Shown: positions 1 to 8,729 of the stretch, in pieces
Layout: every line of letters begins with the position of its first letter
Numbering within the stretch: the stretch's first letter is position 1
Origin: Bacillota bacterium
Lineage (GTDB): Bacteria > Bacillota > TC1
NCBI GenBank assembly: GCA_028683955.1
Contig: JAQUGR010000006.1
Location: 21,770 to 78,717, forward strand
Direction: 5' to 3'
Length of the DNA: 56,948 nucleotides
Translations under genes and position numbers: made by a program
Notes under the pieces: generated by a model
What the model saw: only the letters and a program-made list of their open reading frames with translations
What the model was told of the DNA's origin: nothing
The model's database searches: none

Positions 1-630
1 AATTTTGATATTTACTATAGTGTAAAAGTAGCTAATCTAGGTTGGCTTGGCTGGGCTAAAAATGGAGAAAATGCTGGAACTAGTGGCTATGGATATCAAA
101 TTGAACAAATAAAAGTAGTTATGGTAGCTAAGGGTGGAGCAGCACCAGGTTCAACAACTAATACATACGTTGTTAAGCCGGTAAGTACAGAAAGTATAAA
201 TTATAGAAGTTATATAAACTATAAGTGGTTACCTTGGACTGGTGATGGATCGATTGCTGGAGAAGAAGGACGAATGATGTCAGCCTTCCAAATGGATTTA
301 ATTTCTAATGGAACTGATGATAATATAAAATATAGAGGATTTATTACTGGAAGCGGCTGGGAAGCATGGAAGGATGAAACAAACTATGTTGGAGCTGGAA
401 GTAAGAAGATAGAAGCTTTCAATATAGCTTTAGAAGGAACAATAGCAAATAATTTTGATATTTACTATAGTGTAAAAGTAGCTAATCTAGGTTGGCTTGG
501 CTGGGCTAAAAATGGAGAAAATGCTGGAACTAGTGGCTATGGATATCAAATTGAACAAATAAAAGTAGTTATGGTAGTTAAAGATGGCGCAGCACCAGGT
601 TCAACAACTGGAGCATATATACTTAAATAA
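1..630 (+). CDS. ChW-repeat secreted protein, C-terminal end (partial)
   Basis: The frame is open from base 1, so the gene begins upstream of the window; the stop is TAA at 628-630. The visible 209 residues are tandem clostridial hydrophobic modules, each with a conserved core of the type GWLGWAKNG..AG..GYGY followed by an I-x-x-I/V-x-V-V strand. One partial module (bases 1-130) is followed by a full unit of three modules, with a period of 450 bp. Bases 1-127 and 451-577 look identical by eye, a sign of recent internal duplication. ChW modules are typical of secreted clostridial proteins and are thought to act in surface or ligand binding; the target is unknown. The protein ends right after a module with no other domain. 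Similar units occur in the large RHS protein near 48.2-49.5 kb. Confidence 0.85.
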   Translation, partial: NFDIYYSVKVANLGWLGWAKNGENAGTSGYGYQIEQIKVVMVAKGGAAPGSTTNTYVVKPVSTESINYRSYINYKWLPWTGDGSIAGEEGRMMSAFQMDLISNGTDDNIKYRGFITGSGWEAWKDETNYVGAGSKKIEAFNIALEGTIANNFDIYYSVKVANLGWLGWAKNGENAGTSGYGYQIEQIKVVMVVKDGAAPGSTTGAYILK

Positions 631-673
631 ATTTATTAAATTAATTTTTAAAAAATTATTAATGGAGGAAGAG

Positions 674-1099
674 ATGTTTGAAAATATAGATATTGATCAA
701 AGCTTGAAAAGTGCTCAAACTAGTTTGTTGATTATGATATTATTAACCACTGCAAATGCTGTTGGAATTTTATTTGGAACTGGTTTTTATTTACCTTATT
801 CAGCCTTTTTACCATCAGCAATTGCTCAATTCGCAATAGAATATAATTTATATATACTTTTATTCCTAATTTTAATAATTATTGGGTTTTATGTAGGTGT
901 AGGCTTAATTGCACGAACTAATCCTATTTGGTACATAGGAGCAACAGCATTTTATATTTTAGATACAGTAGCATTGTTTTTTTATTTATTTTTTTTCACA
1001 GATTTCAATGTTGTTAAAATGTTAGAGCTTATATTTCATGGCTGGATACTTTACTCTTTAACTAAGGGTTCAGTAGCAGCTTATAGGAAGTTGATTTAA
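674..1099 (+). CDS. small multi-pass membrane protein, unknown function
   Basis: A 141-residue protein with about four hydrophobic segments (roughly residues 15-35, 56-78, 85-105 and 112-135). I do not recognise the family. The start at 674 is chosen because AGGAAGAG lies just upstream (664-671); an in-frame ATG at 584 would overlap the preceding gene and lacks such a site. It follows the ChW gene by 43 bp, so it may be co-transcribed, and it is closed by a strong terminator. It could be an accessory or immunity-like membrane protein of the upstream secreted protein, but nothing in the sequence proves that. Confidence 0.65.
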   Translation: MFENIDIDQSLKSAQTSLLIMILLTTANAVGILFGTGFYLPYSAFLPSAIAQFAIEYNLYILLFLILIIIGFYVGVGLIARTNPIWYIGATAFYILDTVALFFYLFFFTDFNVVKMLELIFHGWILYSLTKGSVAAYRKLI

Positions 1100-1132
1100 T
1101 ATATTATCAAGTAATTCCTATAAATAACAATT

Positions 1133-1163
1133 AAACCTCCAGTACATCTGGAGGTTTTTCTTT
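1133..1163 (+). terminator. rho-independent terminator
   Basis: A 10-bp perfect stem (AAACCTCCAG with CTGGAGGTTT, loop TACAT) runs into a T-rich tail. It closes the ChW and membrane-protein pair before xpt. Confidence 0.85.
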
Positions 1164-1171
1164 TAAGATTG

Positions 1172-1200
1172 TAGAAAAAAATGCTAAAAAAAGGTATACT
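1172..1200 (+). promoter_or_regulatory. candidate sigma-A promoter for xpt
   Basis: TAGAAA (1172-1177) and TATACT (1195-1200) are 17 bp apart and 30 bp ahead of the xpt start. The leader is too short for a purine riboswitch, and no aptamer-like stem is visible. Confidence 0.5.
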
Positions 1201-1229
1201 GAAAAAGTAATTAAAATTAGGAGATTGAT

Positions 1230-1805
1230 ATGGAAATTTTAAAACAAAGAATATTAAAAGATGGAAAAGGAATAGGAACTAGTATCTTAAAAGTAGACTC
1301 ATTCTTAAACCATCAAATTGACATTGACTTAATGGAAAAATTGGGTCAAGAATTCTATGAACATTTTAAAGGGAAAAAAGTTACTAAGATTTTAACTATT
1401 GAAGCATCTGGTATTGCTATAGCGGCATTTGTGGCTAAAGCATTTAATGTGCCATTAGTTTTTGCTAAAAAAGTTGTTTCAAAAAACCTTGAAGGGGAAA
1501 TTTTAACTTCTTCAGTACAATCTTATACTAAAGGATTAATCTATTTAATTAATGTATCAAAGAAATTCATAACTGAAGGTGATAATGTTCTTTTAATTGA
1601 CGACTTTCTAGCTAACGGTAGTGCATTACTTGGATTAGCAGATATTGTGAAACAAGGTGGCGCCCATTTGGTTGGTGCTGGAATAGCAATTGAAAAAAGT
1701 TTCCAACCAGGCAGACAAAGAGCTAATGATATGGGGATAGATGTGTATAGCCTTGCATGTATAGAATCAATTGATGATAACAATATAAAATTTAAGGAGT
1801 ATTAA
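1230..1805 (+). CDS. xpt: xanthine phosphoribosyltransferase
   Basis: 191 residues, the usual length for Xpt. It converts xanthine plus PRPP to XMP in cytosolic purine salvage. The PRPP-binding motif VLLIDDFLANGSALLGL lies near residues 120-136, and the N-terminal MEILKQRILKDG is typical of the family. The start has AGGAG 6 bp upstream. The next gene begins 4 bp after the stop, so the two are surely co-transcribed. Bacillus xpt is normally under a guanine riboswitch; none is visible here. Confidence 0.95.
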   Translation: MEILKQRILKDGKGIGTSILKVDSFLNHQIDIDLMEKLGQEFYEHFKGKKVTKILTIEASGIAIAAFVAKAFNVPLVFAKKVVSKNLEGEILTSSVQSYTKGLIYLINVSKKFITEGDNVLLIDDFLANGSALLGLADIVKQGGAHLVGAGIAIEKSFQPGRQRANDMGIDVYSLACIESIDDNNIKFKEY

Positions 1806-1809
1806 GATC

Positions 1810-3207
1810 ATGAATGAGAAATATGATTTAATTATTGTTGGAGCAGGACCAGCAGGTATTTTTACTGCACTAGAATACAAGAAACTAGCTCCTGAGAAAA
1901 CAGTTTTAGTTTTAGAAAAAGGTAGATCTATTGAAAAAAGAATATGCCCTAAAAGAAAAACCGGTATATGTGTACATTGCAAACCTTGTAACATAACTAC
2001 TGGTTTTGCAGGTGCAGGTGCATATAGTGATGGTAAATTGTCACTGTCACCAGATGTTGGAGGTACTCTACCAGAATATATTGGTTATGCAAAAACCCAG
2101 GAATTAATTAATTATGTAGATGAAACATATCTTTCATATGGTGCTGACAGCACTATATATGGACTTGACTTTCCTGAAAAAATTGCTGAGATTAGAGCGA
2201 AGGCAATTAGACATAATCTTAAATTAATCGAATGTCCAATCAGACATTTAGGAACTGAAATGGGTTATAGCATCTATTCTAAAATTCAAGCACATTTAAT
2301 TGAACTAGGAGTAGATTTAAAATTTAAAAATCCTGTTACAGACTATATACTTGATGATAACAGTGGAGTAATTGGTGTTATTGCAGATAAAGAATATTTT
2401 GCAGACAATGTTGTAACAGCCGTAGGACGTGAAGGTGCGGATTGGTTGGACAAAGTATGCGACCGTTATGGAATAGACAGAGAAGTTGGCATAGTTGATG
2501 TTGGCGTAAGAGTAGAATGCCGAGATGATGTTATGAAAGTTCTAAATGAAAGTATGTATGAATCAAAATTAATTTATTACACAAAAACATTTGACGATAA
2601 AGTTAGAGTTTTTTGTTCAAATCCATCTGGTGAGGTAGCTACAGAAATATATGATGGAGAATTGGCAGTAGTTAATGGACATAGTTACAAGGGTGATGAA
2701 TATAAAACTAACAATACAAACTTTGCTCTTTTAGTATCAATGCAATTTACAGAACCATTTAGTGAACCTATTGAATATGGTAAACACATAGCTAGACTTG
2801 GCAACATGTTAGCCGGAAATAAGATTCTAGTACAGCGTTTTGGAGATTTTAAAAGAGGTAGAAGAACTACTGATGATAGATTGATAAGAAATAATGTAAT
2901 CCCTACCTTGAAGGATGCTATTCCTGGAGATTTATCTTTGGTATTGCCTTATAGGATAATGCTTGATATAAAAGAGATGATTGAAGCACTAGATAGTATT
3001 GCTAAAGGATTAGCAAGTGATGAAACTTTACTTTATGGTGTTGAAGTTAAATTTTATTCTAATAAAATCAGAGTAAATAACAAATTCCAAAGTAATTTAA
3101 AAAATCTAATAACAATTGGAGATGGAGCAGGAATAACCAGAGGCTTAATGCAAGCTTCTTGTAATGGAGTAGCTGTTGCCAGACAATTATTAGGACTTGA
3201 AGTATAA
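1810..3207 (+). CDS. FAD-dependent dehydrogenase, COG2509 type
   Basis: 465 residues. A Rossmann dinucleotide motif GAGPAG lies at residues 11-16, and the C-terminal FAD contact is ITIGDGAGITRGLMQAS near residues 436-452. Between them is a four-cysteine patch (Cys46, 54, 57 and 60) followed by GAGAYSDGKL, a hallmark of this uncharacterised flavoprotein family. The reaction is unknown; the cysteines could bind a metal or an Fe-S cluster, which is inference. It follows xpt by 4 bp, suggesting a link to purine metabolism or shared expression only. Confidence 0.85.
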   Translation: MNEKYDLIIVGAGPAGIFTALEYKKLAPEKTVLVLEKGRSIEKRICPKRKTGICVHCKPCNITTGFAGAGAYSDGKLSLSPDVGGTLPEYIGYAKTQELINYVDETYLSYGADSTIYGLDFPEKIAEIRAKAIRHNLKLIECPIRHLGTEMGYSIYSKIQAHLIELGVDLKFKNPVTDYILDDNSGVIGVIADKEYFADNVVTAVGREGADWLDKVCDRYGIDREVGIVDVGVRVECRDDVMKVLNESMYESKLIYYTKTFDDKVRVFCSNPSGEVATEIYDGELAVVNGHSYKGDEYKTNNTNFALLVSMQFTEPFSEPIEYGKHIARLGNMLAGNKILVQRFGDFKRGRRTTDDRLIRNNVIPTLKDAIPGDLSLVLPYRIMLDIKEMIEALDSIAKGLASDETLLYGVEVKFYSNKIRVNNKFQSNLKNLITIGDGAGITRGLMQASCNGVAVARQLLGLEV

Positions 3208-3220
3208 TATATATATATTG

Positions 3221-3254
3221 ATAGAGGAAAGCCAAGGCTTTCCTCTATTTTATT
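3221..3254 (+). terminator. rho-independent terminator after the xpt operon
   Basis: A 13-bp perfect stem (ATAGAGGAAAGCC with its complement, 2-base loop) is followed by TTTATTT. It separates the xpt pair from the arginine operon. Confidence 0.85.
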
Positions 3255-3310
3255 TGAATTTTATGCAAAAATAATGAATAAAATCTGATTTATATGTATA
3301 ATATTAGATA

Positions 3311-3368
3311 ATTATGAATAAATATAAAATTATTCTTGTTTTTTTATACAGTTGAATGTATAATTAAC
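3311..3368 (+). promoter_or_regulatory. arg operon promoter with candidate ArgR sites
   Basis: TTGTTT (3336-3341) and TATAAT (3359-3364) are 17 bp apart, a near-consensus sigma-A promoter. Overlapping it are AT-rich partial palindromes of ARG-box type: ATTATGAATAAATAT from 3311 with the inverted pair GAATAA/TTATTC (3316-3321 and 3330-3335), and GTTGAATGTATAATTAAC (3351-3368) across the -10. The promoter is directly seen; ArgR binding is inferred from resemblance to Bacillus ARG boxes and from the genes downstream. Confidence 0.6.
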
Positions 3369-3396
3369 TCATAATGTATAAAGGAGAAATATATTT

Positions 3397-4446
3397 ATGG
3401 ATAAAAAGATAAAAGTAAGCATATTTGGCGCAACAGGCTATACTGGAATCGAACTATATAGAAGACTTAAAGTCAGAGATGATATAGAAATAGTTGATCT
3501 ACCATCAAAAAGCTCACCAGGGAAAAAATACAGTGAGATTGTTGGGAGTACAATAAGTATAAGCGATGAAATTTTAATAGAATGGAATCCAGAAGAAACA
3601 GTAAAGAAATCCGATGTGGTATTTACAGCTCTTCCTCATGGGGAGACATTTGATATTGCCAAAGCTTGTAAGACCTATGGTAAAAAATTAATTGATATTG
3701 GAGCTGACTATAGACTAGAAAAAGAAGGATATAGTAAATGGTATGGTTTAGAACATCGTGAAAGTGCTTTAATAGATGAAGCGGTTTATTGTATACCTGA
3801 ATTACATAGAAATAGGATTGATGATGGAACATGGCTGGTGGCTAATCCAGGTTGTTATCCAACTAGTGTACAATTAGGACTTGCTCCACTTATTGAAGCT
3901 GGAATAATTAAAACTGGAAATATAATTGTAGATGCTAAATCAGGCACTAGTGGTGCAGGAAGAGGCTTGAAGTTAGTTACTTTATACAGTGAGCAAAATG
4001 AAAATGTTAACGCTTATGGAGTAGGTTTACATAGACATAAACCTGAAATGGAAAAACACTTGCAGCAGTATACAGATGAAAAAGTTAAAATAATGTTTAC
4101 TCCTCATCTAATGCCGATGACTAGAGGGATACATAGCACAATGTATACAACTTTAAAAAAAGATATAAGTGAAGATGAAATTAGACAAGTTTTAAAAGAT
4201 AAATATCAAGGTGAATATTTTGTTAAGGTATTGGACAAAGGTATTATGCCACATACTAAATGGGTATATGGATCAAACTTTTGTCATATAAATGTTGTTC
4301 TTGATAAAGATACAGGTAATTTAGTAATTTTATCAGTTATTGATAATCTGGTAAAAGGAGCATCAGGACAAGCTATACAAAATATGAATTTACTATTTGG
4401 AATTGATGAGAAAAAGGGCATTGAAAACATACCCTTGATTCCATAA
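3397..4446 (+). CDS. argC: N-acetyl-gamma-glutamyl-phosphate reductase
   Basis: 349 residues, standard length. It reduces N-acetylglutamyl phosphate to the semialdehyde with NADPH, the third step of the arginine pathway. GATGYTG at residues 11-17 is the nucleotide-binding loop and Cys153 in NPGCYPTS is the catalytic cysteine. AAAGGAG lies 9 bp ahead of the start. It is the first gene of argCJBDFG and carries the operon promoter. Confidence 0.97.
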   Translation: MDKKIKVSIFGATGYTGIELYRRLKVRDDIEIVDLPSKSSPGKKYSEIVGSTISISDEILIEWNPEETVKKSDVVFTALPHGETFDIAKACKTYGKKLIDIGADYRLEKEGYSKWYGLEHRESALIDEAVYCIPELHRNRIDDGTWLVANPGCYPTSVQLGLAPLIEAGIIKTGNIIVDAKSGTSGAGRGLKLVTLYSEQNENVNAYGVGLHRHKPEMEKHLQQYTDEKVKIMFTPHLMPMTRGIHSTMYTTLKKDISEDEIRQVLKDKYQGEYFVKVLDKGIMPHTKWVYGSNFCHINVVLDKDTGNLVILSVIDNLVKGASGQAIQNMNLLFGIDEKKGIENIPLIP

Positions 4447-4461
4447 GAAAGGAACTAATAA

Positions 4462-5682
4462 ATGCAAAATAATGATCAATACAGCGTGGTATATCCAAAA
4501 GGTTTTAAAGCAGCGGGAATACACAGTAAAATAAAGAAAAAGAAAAAAGACTTAGCCTTAATTTATAGTGAGGCTTTATGCACTGCAAGTGGTACTTTTA
4601 CTAAAAACTTAGTAAAAGCAGCTCCAGTAATAGTAAGCGAAGAAAATATAAATAATAAGATAAGAGCTATAATCATTAATAGTGGAAATGCAAATGCCTG
4701 CACAGGGGAAATAGGAATGACTAATGCTTGGATGATGGTAGAAGAGACTGCTAAGGCACTAGATATTGATAAGAGTGAAGTTTTAGTAGCCTCTACTGGA
4801 GTTATTGGTCAACAATTGCCTATTGATAATATCTTAGGTGGTATTGTTGATATAGTTGAAGAATTAGGCTCAGAGAAAGATAATGGTGTTGATGCAGCAG
4901 AAGCAATTATGACTACTGATACTTTTAAAAAACAATTTACATCAGAGTTTGTTTTTGAGGGTAAGGAAATAAGGATTGGTGCTATTTGTAAAGGGAGCGG
5001 AATGATTCACCCTAATATGGCTACTCTTTTAGGTTTTGTTACTACTGATGCGGCAATAGATAAAGAATTATTAGATGAAATAGTAATTGAAGGTGTAAAT
5101 AAGTCATTTAATTCTATAACAGTTGATGGAGATACTAGTACAAACGATATGGTTATCGTTTTAGCTAATGGAGCTAGCGGTGTTAATAGAATTAAAGACA
5201 AAGATCAAGAAATATATCATATTTTTAAGGAAAAATTAATAGAAATCCTTAAAAAGATGGCTAAAAGCATAGTCGTGGATGGTGAAGGTGCCACTAAATT
5301 TATTGAGGTTAGGATAAAGGGTGCTAAAAATGATGAAGATGCTATAAAAGCAGGAAAATCAGTTGCCACATCAAGTTTAGTCAAAACTGCTGCTTTTGGA
5401 GAAGATGCTAACTGGGGTAGAATACTGGCTGCTGTAGGTTATTCTGGAATCGAGTTTAATCCTTATGAAACCAATATATATATTGGTAGTAGTAAGGGAG
5501 AATTACTTGTATGCGAAATGGGTATGGGACTTGAATTTGATGAAGATATGGCTAAAAAAATATTATCAGAAAAAGAGATATATTATTTAGTAGAAATGGA
5601 AGAAGGAAAGGGTGATGCTGTAATATTCACCTGCGATTTATCATATGACTATGTTAAAATCAACGGCAGTTACAGATCCTAG
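4462..5682 (+). CDS. argJ: glutamate N-acetyltransferase / ornithine acetyltransferase
   Basis: 406 residues. ArgJ transfers the acetyl group from N-acetylornithine back to glutamate, which makes the arginine pathway cyclic and explains the absence of argA or argE here. The self-cleavage site is the AT pair of MATLL, with Thr188 as expected nucleophile of the beta chain. Other family marks are NSGNANACTG (residues 73-82) and the C-terminal GEDANWGRI. It starts 15 bp after argC. Confidence 0.97.
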   Translation: MQNNDQYSVVYPKGFKAAGIHSKIKKKKKDLALIYSEALCTASGTFTKNLVKAAPVIVSEENINNKIRAIIINSGNANACTGEIGMTNAWMMVEETAKALDIDKSEVLVASTGVIGQQLPIDNILGGIVDIVEELGSEKDNGVDAAEAIMTTDTFKKQFTSEFVFEGKEIRIGAICKGSGMIHPNMATLLGFVTTDAAIDKELLDEIVIEGVNKSFNSITVDGDTSTNDMVIVLANGASGVNRIKDKDQEIYHIFKEKLIEILKKMAKSIVVDGEGATKFIEVRIKGAKNDEDAIKAGKSVATSSLVKTAAFGEDANWGRILAAVGYSGIEFNPYETNIYIGSSKGELLVCEMGMGLEFDEDMAKKILSEKEIYYLVEMEEGKGDAVIFTCDLSYDYVKINGSYRS

Positions 5683-5694
5683 GGTAGAAATGTA

Positions 5695-6588
5695 ATGTAT
5701 GAAGAAGCTAAAAAAAAGGCTGCTATTTTAGTTGAGGCCTTACCATATATTCAAAGATTTCAAGGGAAGATTGTTGTTATAAAATATGGTGGCAACGCTA
5801 TGATTAATGAAGAGCTAAAACAGGCAGTTTTCCAAGATGTTGTTCTTATGAAGTTGGTTGGTATGAATCCAGTTTTGGTTCATGGTGGTGGTCCTGAAAT
5901 ATCTGATATGCTTAAAAGATTGGGTAAAGAAACAAGATTTGTTAATGGTTTAAGATATACTGATCAAGAAGTTATGGAAATAGCTGAAATGGTTTTAGTG
6001 GGAAAAATTAATAAAGAAATTGTTGCCGGTATGAACTATTATGGAGCAAGTGCCTTAGGCATGTGTGGTAAAGATGGTGGCATGGTAATGGCTGAGAAAT
6101 ATATGCCTGTTGTTTATGATAAAGAGGGTAATGAATCTTTATTAGACATAGGCTATGTGGGTAAAGTTACAAAAGTAGATAATCAAGTACTTTTGGATGT
6201 AATTAGTCAGGGGTATATTCCGGTTATTGCACCAATAGGTGTAGGTGATGATCAACAAACTTATAATATTAATGCAGACTTTATGGCTGGTGAAATTGCT
6301 AGTTCATTAAAGGCTGATAAATTCGTATTGTTAACTGATACTGAAGGTATTTATGAAAGTGGTATTAATGGAGATAAGAAAATATTTAAAAGTCTCCATA
6401 TTGATGACACGGATCAGTTAATAAAGGGTGGAATAATATCTGGTGGAATGATTCCAAAGATAAACTGTTGTGTTGATGCTTTAGAAAATGGAGTTGAACG
6501 AGTACATATTATTGATGGACGAGTACCACATTCAATTCTTTTAGAAATATTTACCAATGAAGGTATTGGTACAATGATAATTAAGTAG
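5695..6588 (+). CDS. argB: acetylglutamate kinase
   Basis: 297 residues. It phosphorylates N-acetylglutamate and is normally the feedback-inhibited step. KYGGNAM at residues 30-36 binds ATP phosphates, and LVHGGGPEI lies near residues 61-69. The N-terminal extension of about 20 residues before the kinase fold (MYEEAKKKAAILVEALPYIQ) matches the form found in arginine-sensitive hexameric enzymes, so arginine inhibition is likely. The start is 12 bp after argJ with a modest ribosome site. Confidence 0.96.
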   Translation: MYEEAKKKAAILVEALPYIQRFQGKIVVIKYGGNAMINEELKQAVFQDVVLMKLVGMNPVLVHGGGPEISDMLKRLGKETRFVNGLRYTDQEVMEIAEMVLVGKINKEIVAGMNYYGASALGMCGKDGGMVMAEKYMPVVYDKEGNESLLDIGYVGKVTKVDNQVLLDVISQGYIPVIAPIGVGDDQQTYNINADFMAGEIASSLKADKFVLLTDTEGIYESGINGDKKIFKSLHIDDTDQLIKGGIISGGMIPKINCCVDALENGVERVHIIDGRVPHSILLEIFTNEGIGTMIIK

Positions 6589-6596
6589 GTGGAAAA

Positions 6597-7763
6597 ATGG
6601 ATTTAATGAATACGTATAAACAGTATCCCTATAAAATGATAAAGGGAGAAGGCAATTATCTAATAGATGAAAATGGCAAAAGATACCTTGATTTTTTGAG
6701 TGGAATTGCTGTTAATCCTTTAGGCTATGGTAATAAGAAAATAGAAAATGCAATTATAGAGCAGGCTAAGAATTTAATTCATGCCTCAAATTATTTTTAT
6801 ACTAAGACTCCACTTGCGTTAGCTAAGCTATTAGTTGATAATACATGTTTTGATAAGGTGTTTTTTGCTAATTCTGGTGCTGAAGCTAATGAAGGAGCAA
6901 TTAAATTAGCTCGTAAATATAGTGAGTTAAAGTACAGTATTGATAGAAATGTTATAATTTCTTTTACTAATTCTTTTCATGGTAGAACTTTGGCTACTTT
7001 AACTGCAACTGGACAAGATAGTTTTCATCAACATTTTTTTCCTTTGCCTGATGGTTTTAAATATTGTCCTTTTGGTGATATTAAGGCCTTAGAGTCTATG
7101 CTTGATGATAATATTTGTGCTATAATTATTGAACCAATACAAGGTGAAGGTGGTATTAATATTGCCGAAAAAGATTTCTTATTTGAGATGAAAAAACTTG
7201 CAGAAAAGAAGGATATTTTATTGATATTTGATGAGGTTCAAACTGGTATTGGTAGAACAGGTAACTTATTTGCCTATCAAGGTATTGGTATCGAACCAGA
7301 TATTTTAACTAGTGCAAAAGCTTTAGGGGGAGGTCTTCCCTTAGGTGCTTTTATGGCTAAAGAAAAAGTGGCGAATGCTCTTGTGCCAGGTGATCATGGA
7401 TCTACTTTTGGAGGTAATCCTGTTGCTTGTGCAAGTGGTTGTGCAGTTCTGGAAACAATTCTAGAACCAGGGTTTTTGGATAGTATGAATAAAGTGGCTG
7501 GATATTTTAAAGGGGAACTTTTAAAGCTGGTTGAAAAATATTCAGTTATAAAAGAGTTTAGAGGAAAAGGCTTAATGTGTGGCCTGGAGTTAAATATAGA
7601 TGGAGCTGATTTTGTTAAGGCGGCTTTTGAAAAAGGCCTTATTATAAATTGTACGAATGTGAGAGTTTTAAGATTCTTGCCACCGTTAACTATTAAAAAA
7701 GAAGAAATTGATATTTTGATTGAATTTCTCGATGGTGAATTAAAGAAAAGGAGTGTGGCTTAA
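6597..7763 (+). CDS. argD: acetylornithine aminotransferase
   Basis: 388 residues, a class III PLP aminotransferase that makes N-acetylornithine from the semialdehyde and glutamate. The PLP lysine is Lys241 in TSAKALGGGLPLGAF; FDEVQTGIGRTG (residues 211-222) holds the cofactor-contacting aspartate. It lies 8 bp after argB, and its stop codon TAA shares one base with the ATG of argF, so translation is coupled. Confidence 0.95.
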   Translation: MDLMNTYKQYPYKMIKGEGNYLIDENGKRYLDFLSGIAVNPLGYGNKKIENAIIEQAKNLIHASNYFYTKTPLALAKLLVDNTCFDKVFFANSGAEANEGAIKLARKYSELKYSIDRNVIISFTNSFHGRTLATLTATGQDSFHQHFFPLPDGFKYCPFGDIKALESMLDDNICAIIIEPIQGEGGINIAEKDFLFEMKKLAEKKDILLIFDEVQTGIGRTGNLFAYQGIGIEPDILTSAKALGGGLPLGAFMAKEKVANALVPGDHGSTFGGNPVACASGCAVLETILEPGFLDSMNKVAGYFKGELLKLVEKYSVIKEFRGKGLMCGLELNIDGADFVKAAFEKGLIINCTNVRVLRFLPPLTIKKEEIDILIEFLDGELKKRSVA

Positions 7764-8713
7764 TGAGTTTATTGAATATGGAAACAAATTTAAAAGGCAG
7801 AGATTTTCTTAGTCTAAAAGATTTTACGCAGGAAGAGATAGTATATTTACTCGATTTAGCTGATTTTCTTAAGACTAAAACAAAAAACAGTCAACCTTAT
7901 GAGGTTTTAAAAGGTAAAACTTTGGGCCTTATATTTGAAAAGAGTTCTACTAGAACTAGAGTTTCTTTTGAAGTCGGTATGGTTCAACTTGGAGGTTATC
8001 CCCTATTCTTGTCAGCAAATGATTTGCAAATGGGTAGAGGAGAGCCAATAAAAGATACTGCTAGAGTCTTAAGCAGATACTTAGATGGTATTATGATTAG
8101 AACATATAATCATAGTGATGTTGAGGAATTAGCTGCATATGCTAATATTCCAATCATTAATGGTTTGACTGATGCATTACATCCTTGTCAAGTCTTAGCT
8201 GACTTACAGACTATAAGAGAACATAAAGGTCATAATCTTCAGGGTATGAAGTTAGCCTATATTGGTGATGGAAATAATATGGCTCATTCATTGATGATAG
8301 GTGGAGCTAAGCTTGGAATGGAAATTTATATAGCATCACCTAGTGAATATACTCCAAATGATCAATGGGTTGATATTGCTAAAGAGATTGCCGAGGAGAC
8401 TGGTGGCAAAATAGTTATAACTAATGATATTCATGAAGCGAGTAAAAAGGCTGATGTTCTTTATGCAGATGTTTGGGCAAGTATGGGTCAGGAAAAAGAA
8501 GCTATAGAACGAAGAACAGCTTTGGAAAAATATCAAATTAATAGTGATCTATTGAAAAAGGCTGCAAAAGATGTAATAGTTATGCATTGTCTTCCAGCGC
8601 ATAGAGGCGAGGAGATTACTGAAGAGGTATTAGAAGGCGAACATTCTGTAGTTTTTGATGAAGCTGAGAACAGACTACATGCTCAAAAAGCTGTATTAGC
8701 TAGTTTAATATAA
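7763..8713 (+). CDS. argF: ornithine carbamoyltransferase
   Basis: 316 residues. It condenses ornithine with carbamoyl phosphate to citrulline. The carbamoyl-phosphate loop STRTR is at residues 62-66, and HCLPAHRGEE near the C-terminus holds the catalytic cysteine region. The start overlaps the argD stop by one base and has AGGAG 12 bp upstream; an in-frame ATG at 7778 is an alternative. No arginine deiminase genes are adjacent, which supports the anabolic role. Confidence 0.96.
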   Translation: MSLLNMETNLKGRDFLSLKDFTQEEIVYLLDLADFLKTKTKNSQPYEVLKGKTLGLIFEKSSTRTRVSFEVGMVQLGGYPLFLSANDLQMGRGEPIKDTARVLSRYLDGIMIRTYNHSDVEELAAYANIPIINGLTDALHPCQVLADLQTIREHKGHNLQGMKLAYIGDGNNMAHSLMIGGAKLGMEIYIASPSEYTPNDQWVDIAKEIAEETGGKIVITNDIHEASKKADVLYADVWASMGQEKEAIERRTALEKYQINSDLLKKAAKDVIVMHCLPAHRGEEITEEVLEGEHSVVFDEAENRLHAQKAVLASLI

Positions 8714-8729
8714 AAGGAGGAATATATAA

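Noticed and set aside
1100-1229. Purine riboswitch ahead of xpt
   Set aside because: The leader after the terminator is about 65 bp, with no three-way junction or conserved loop bases.
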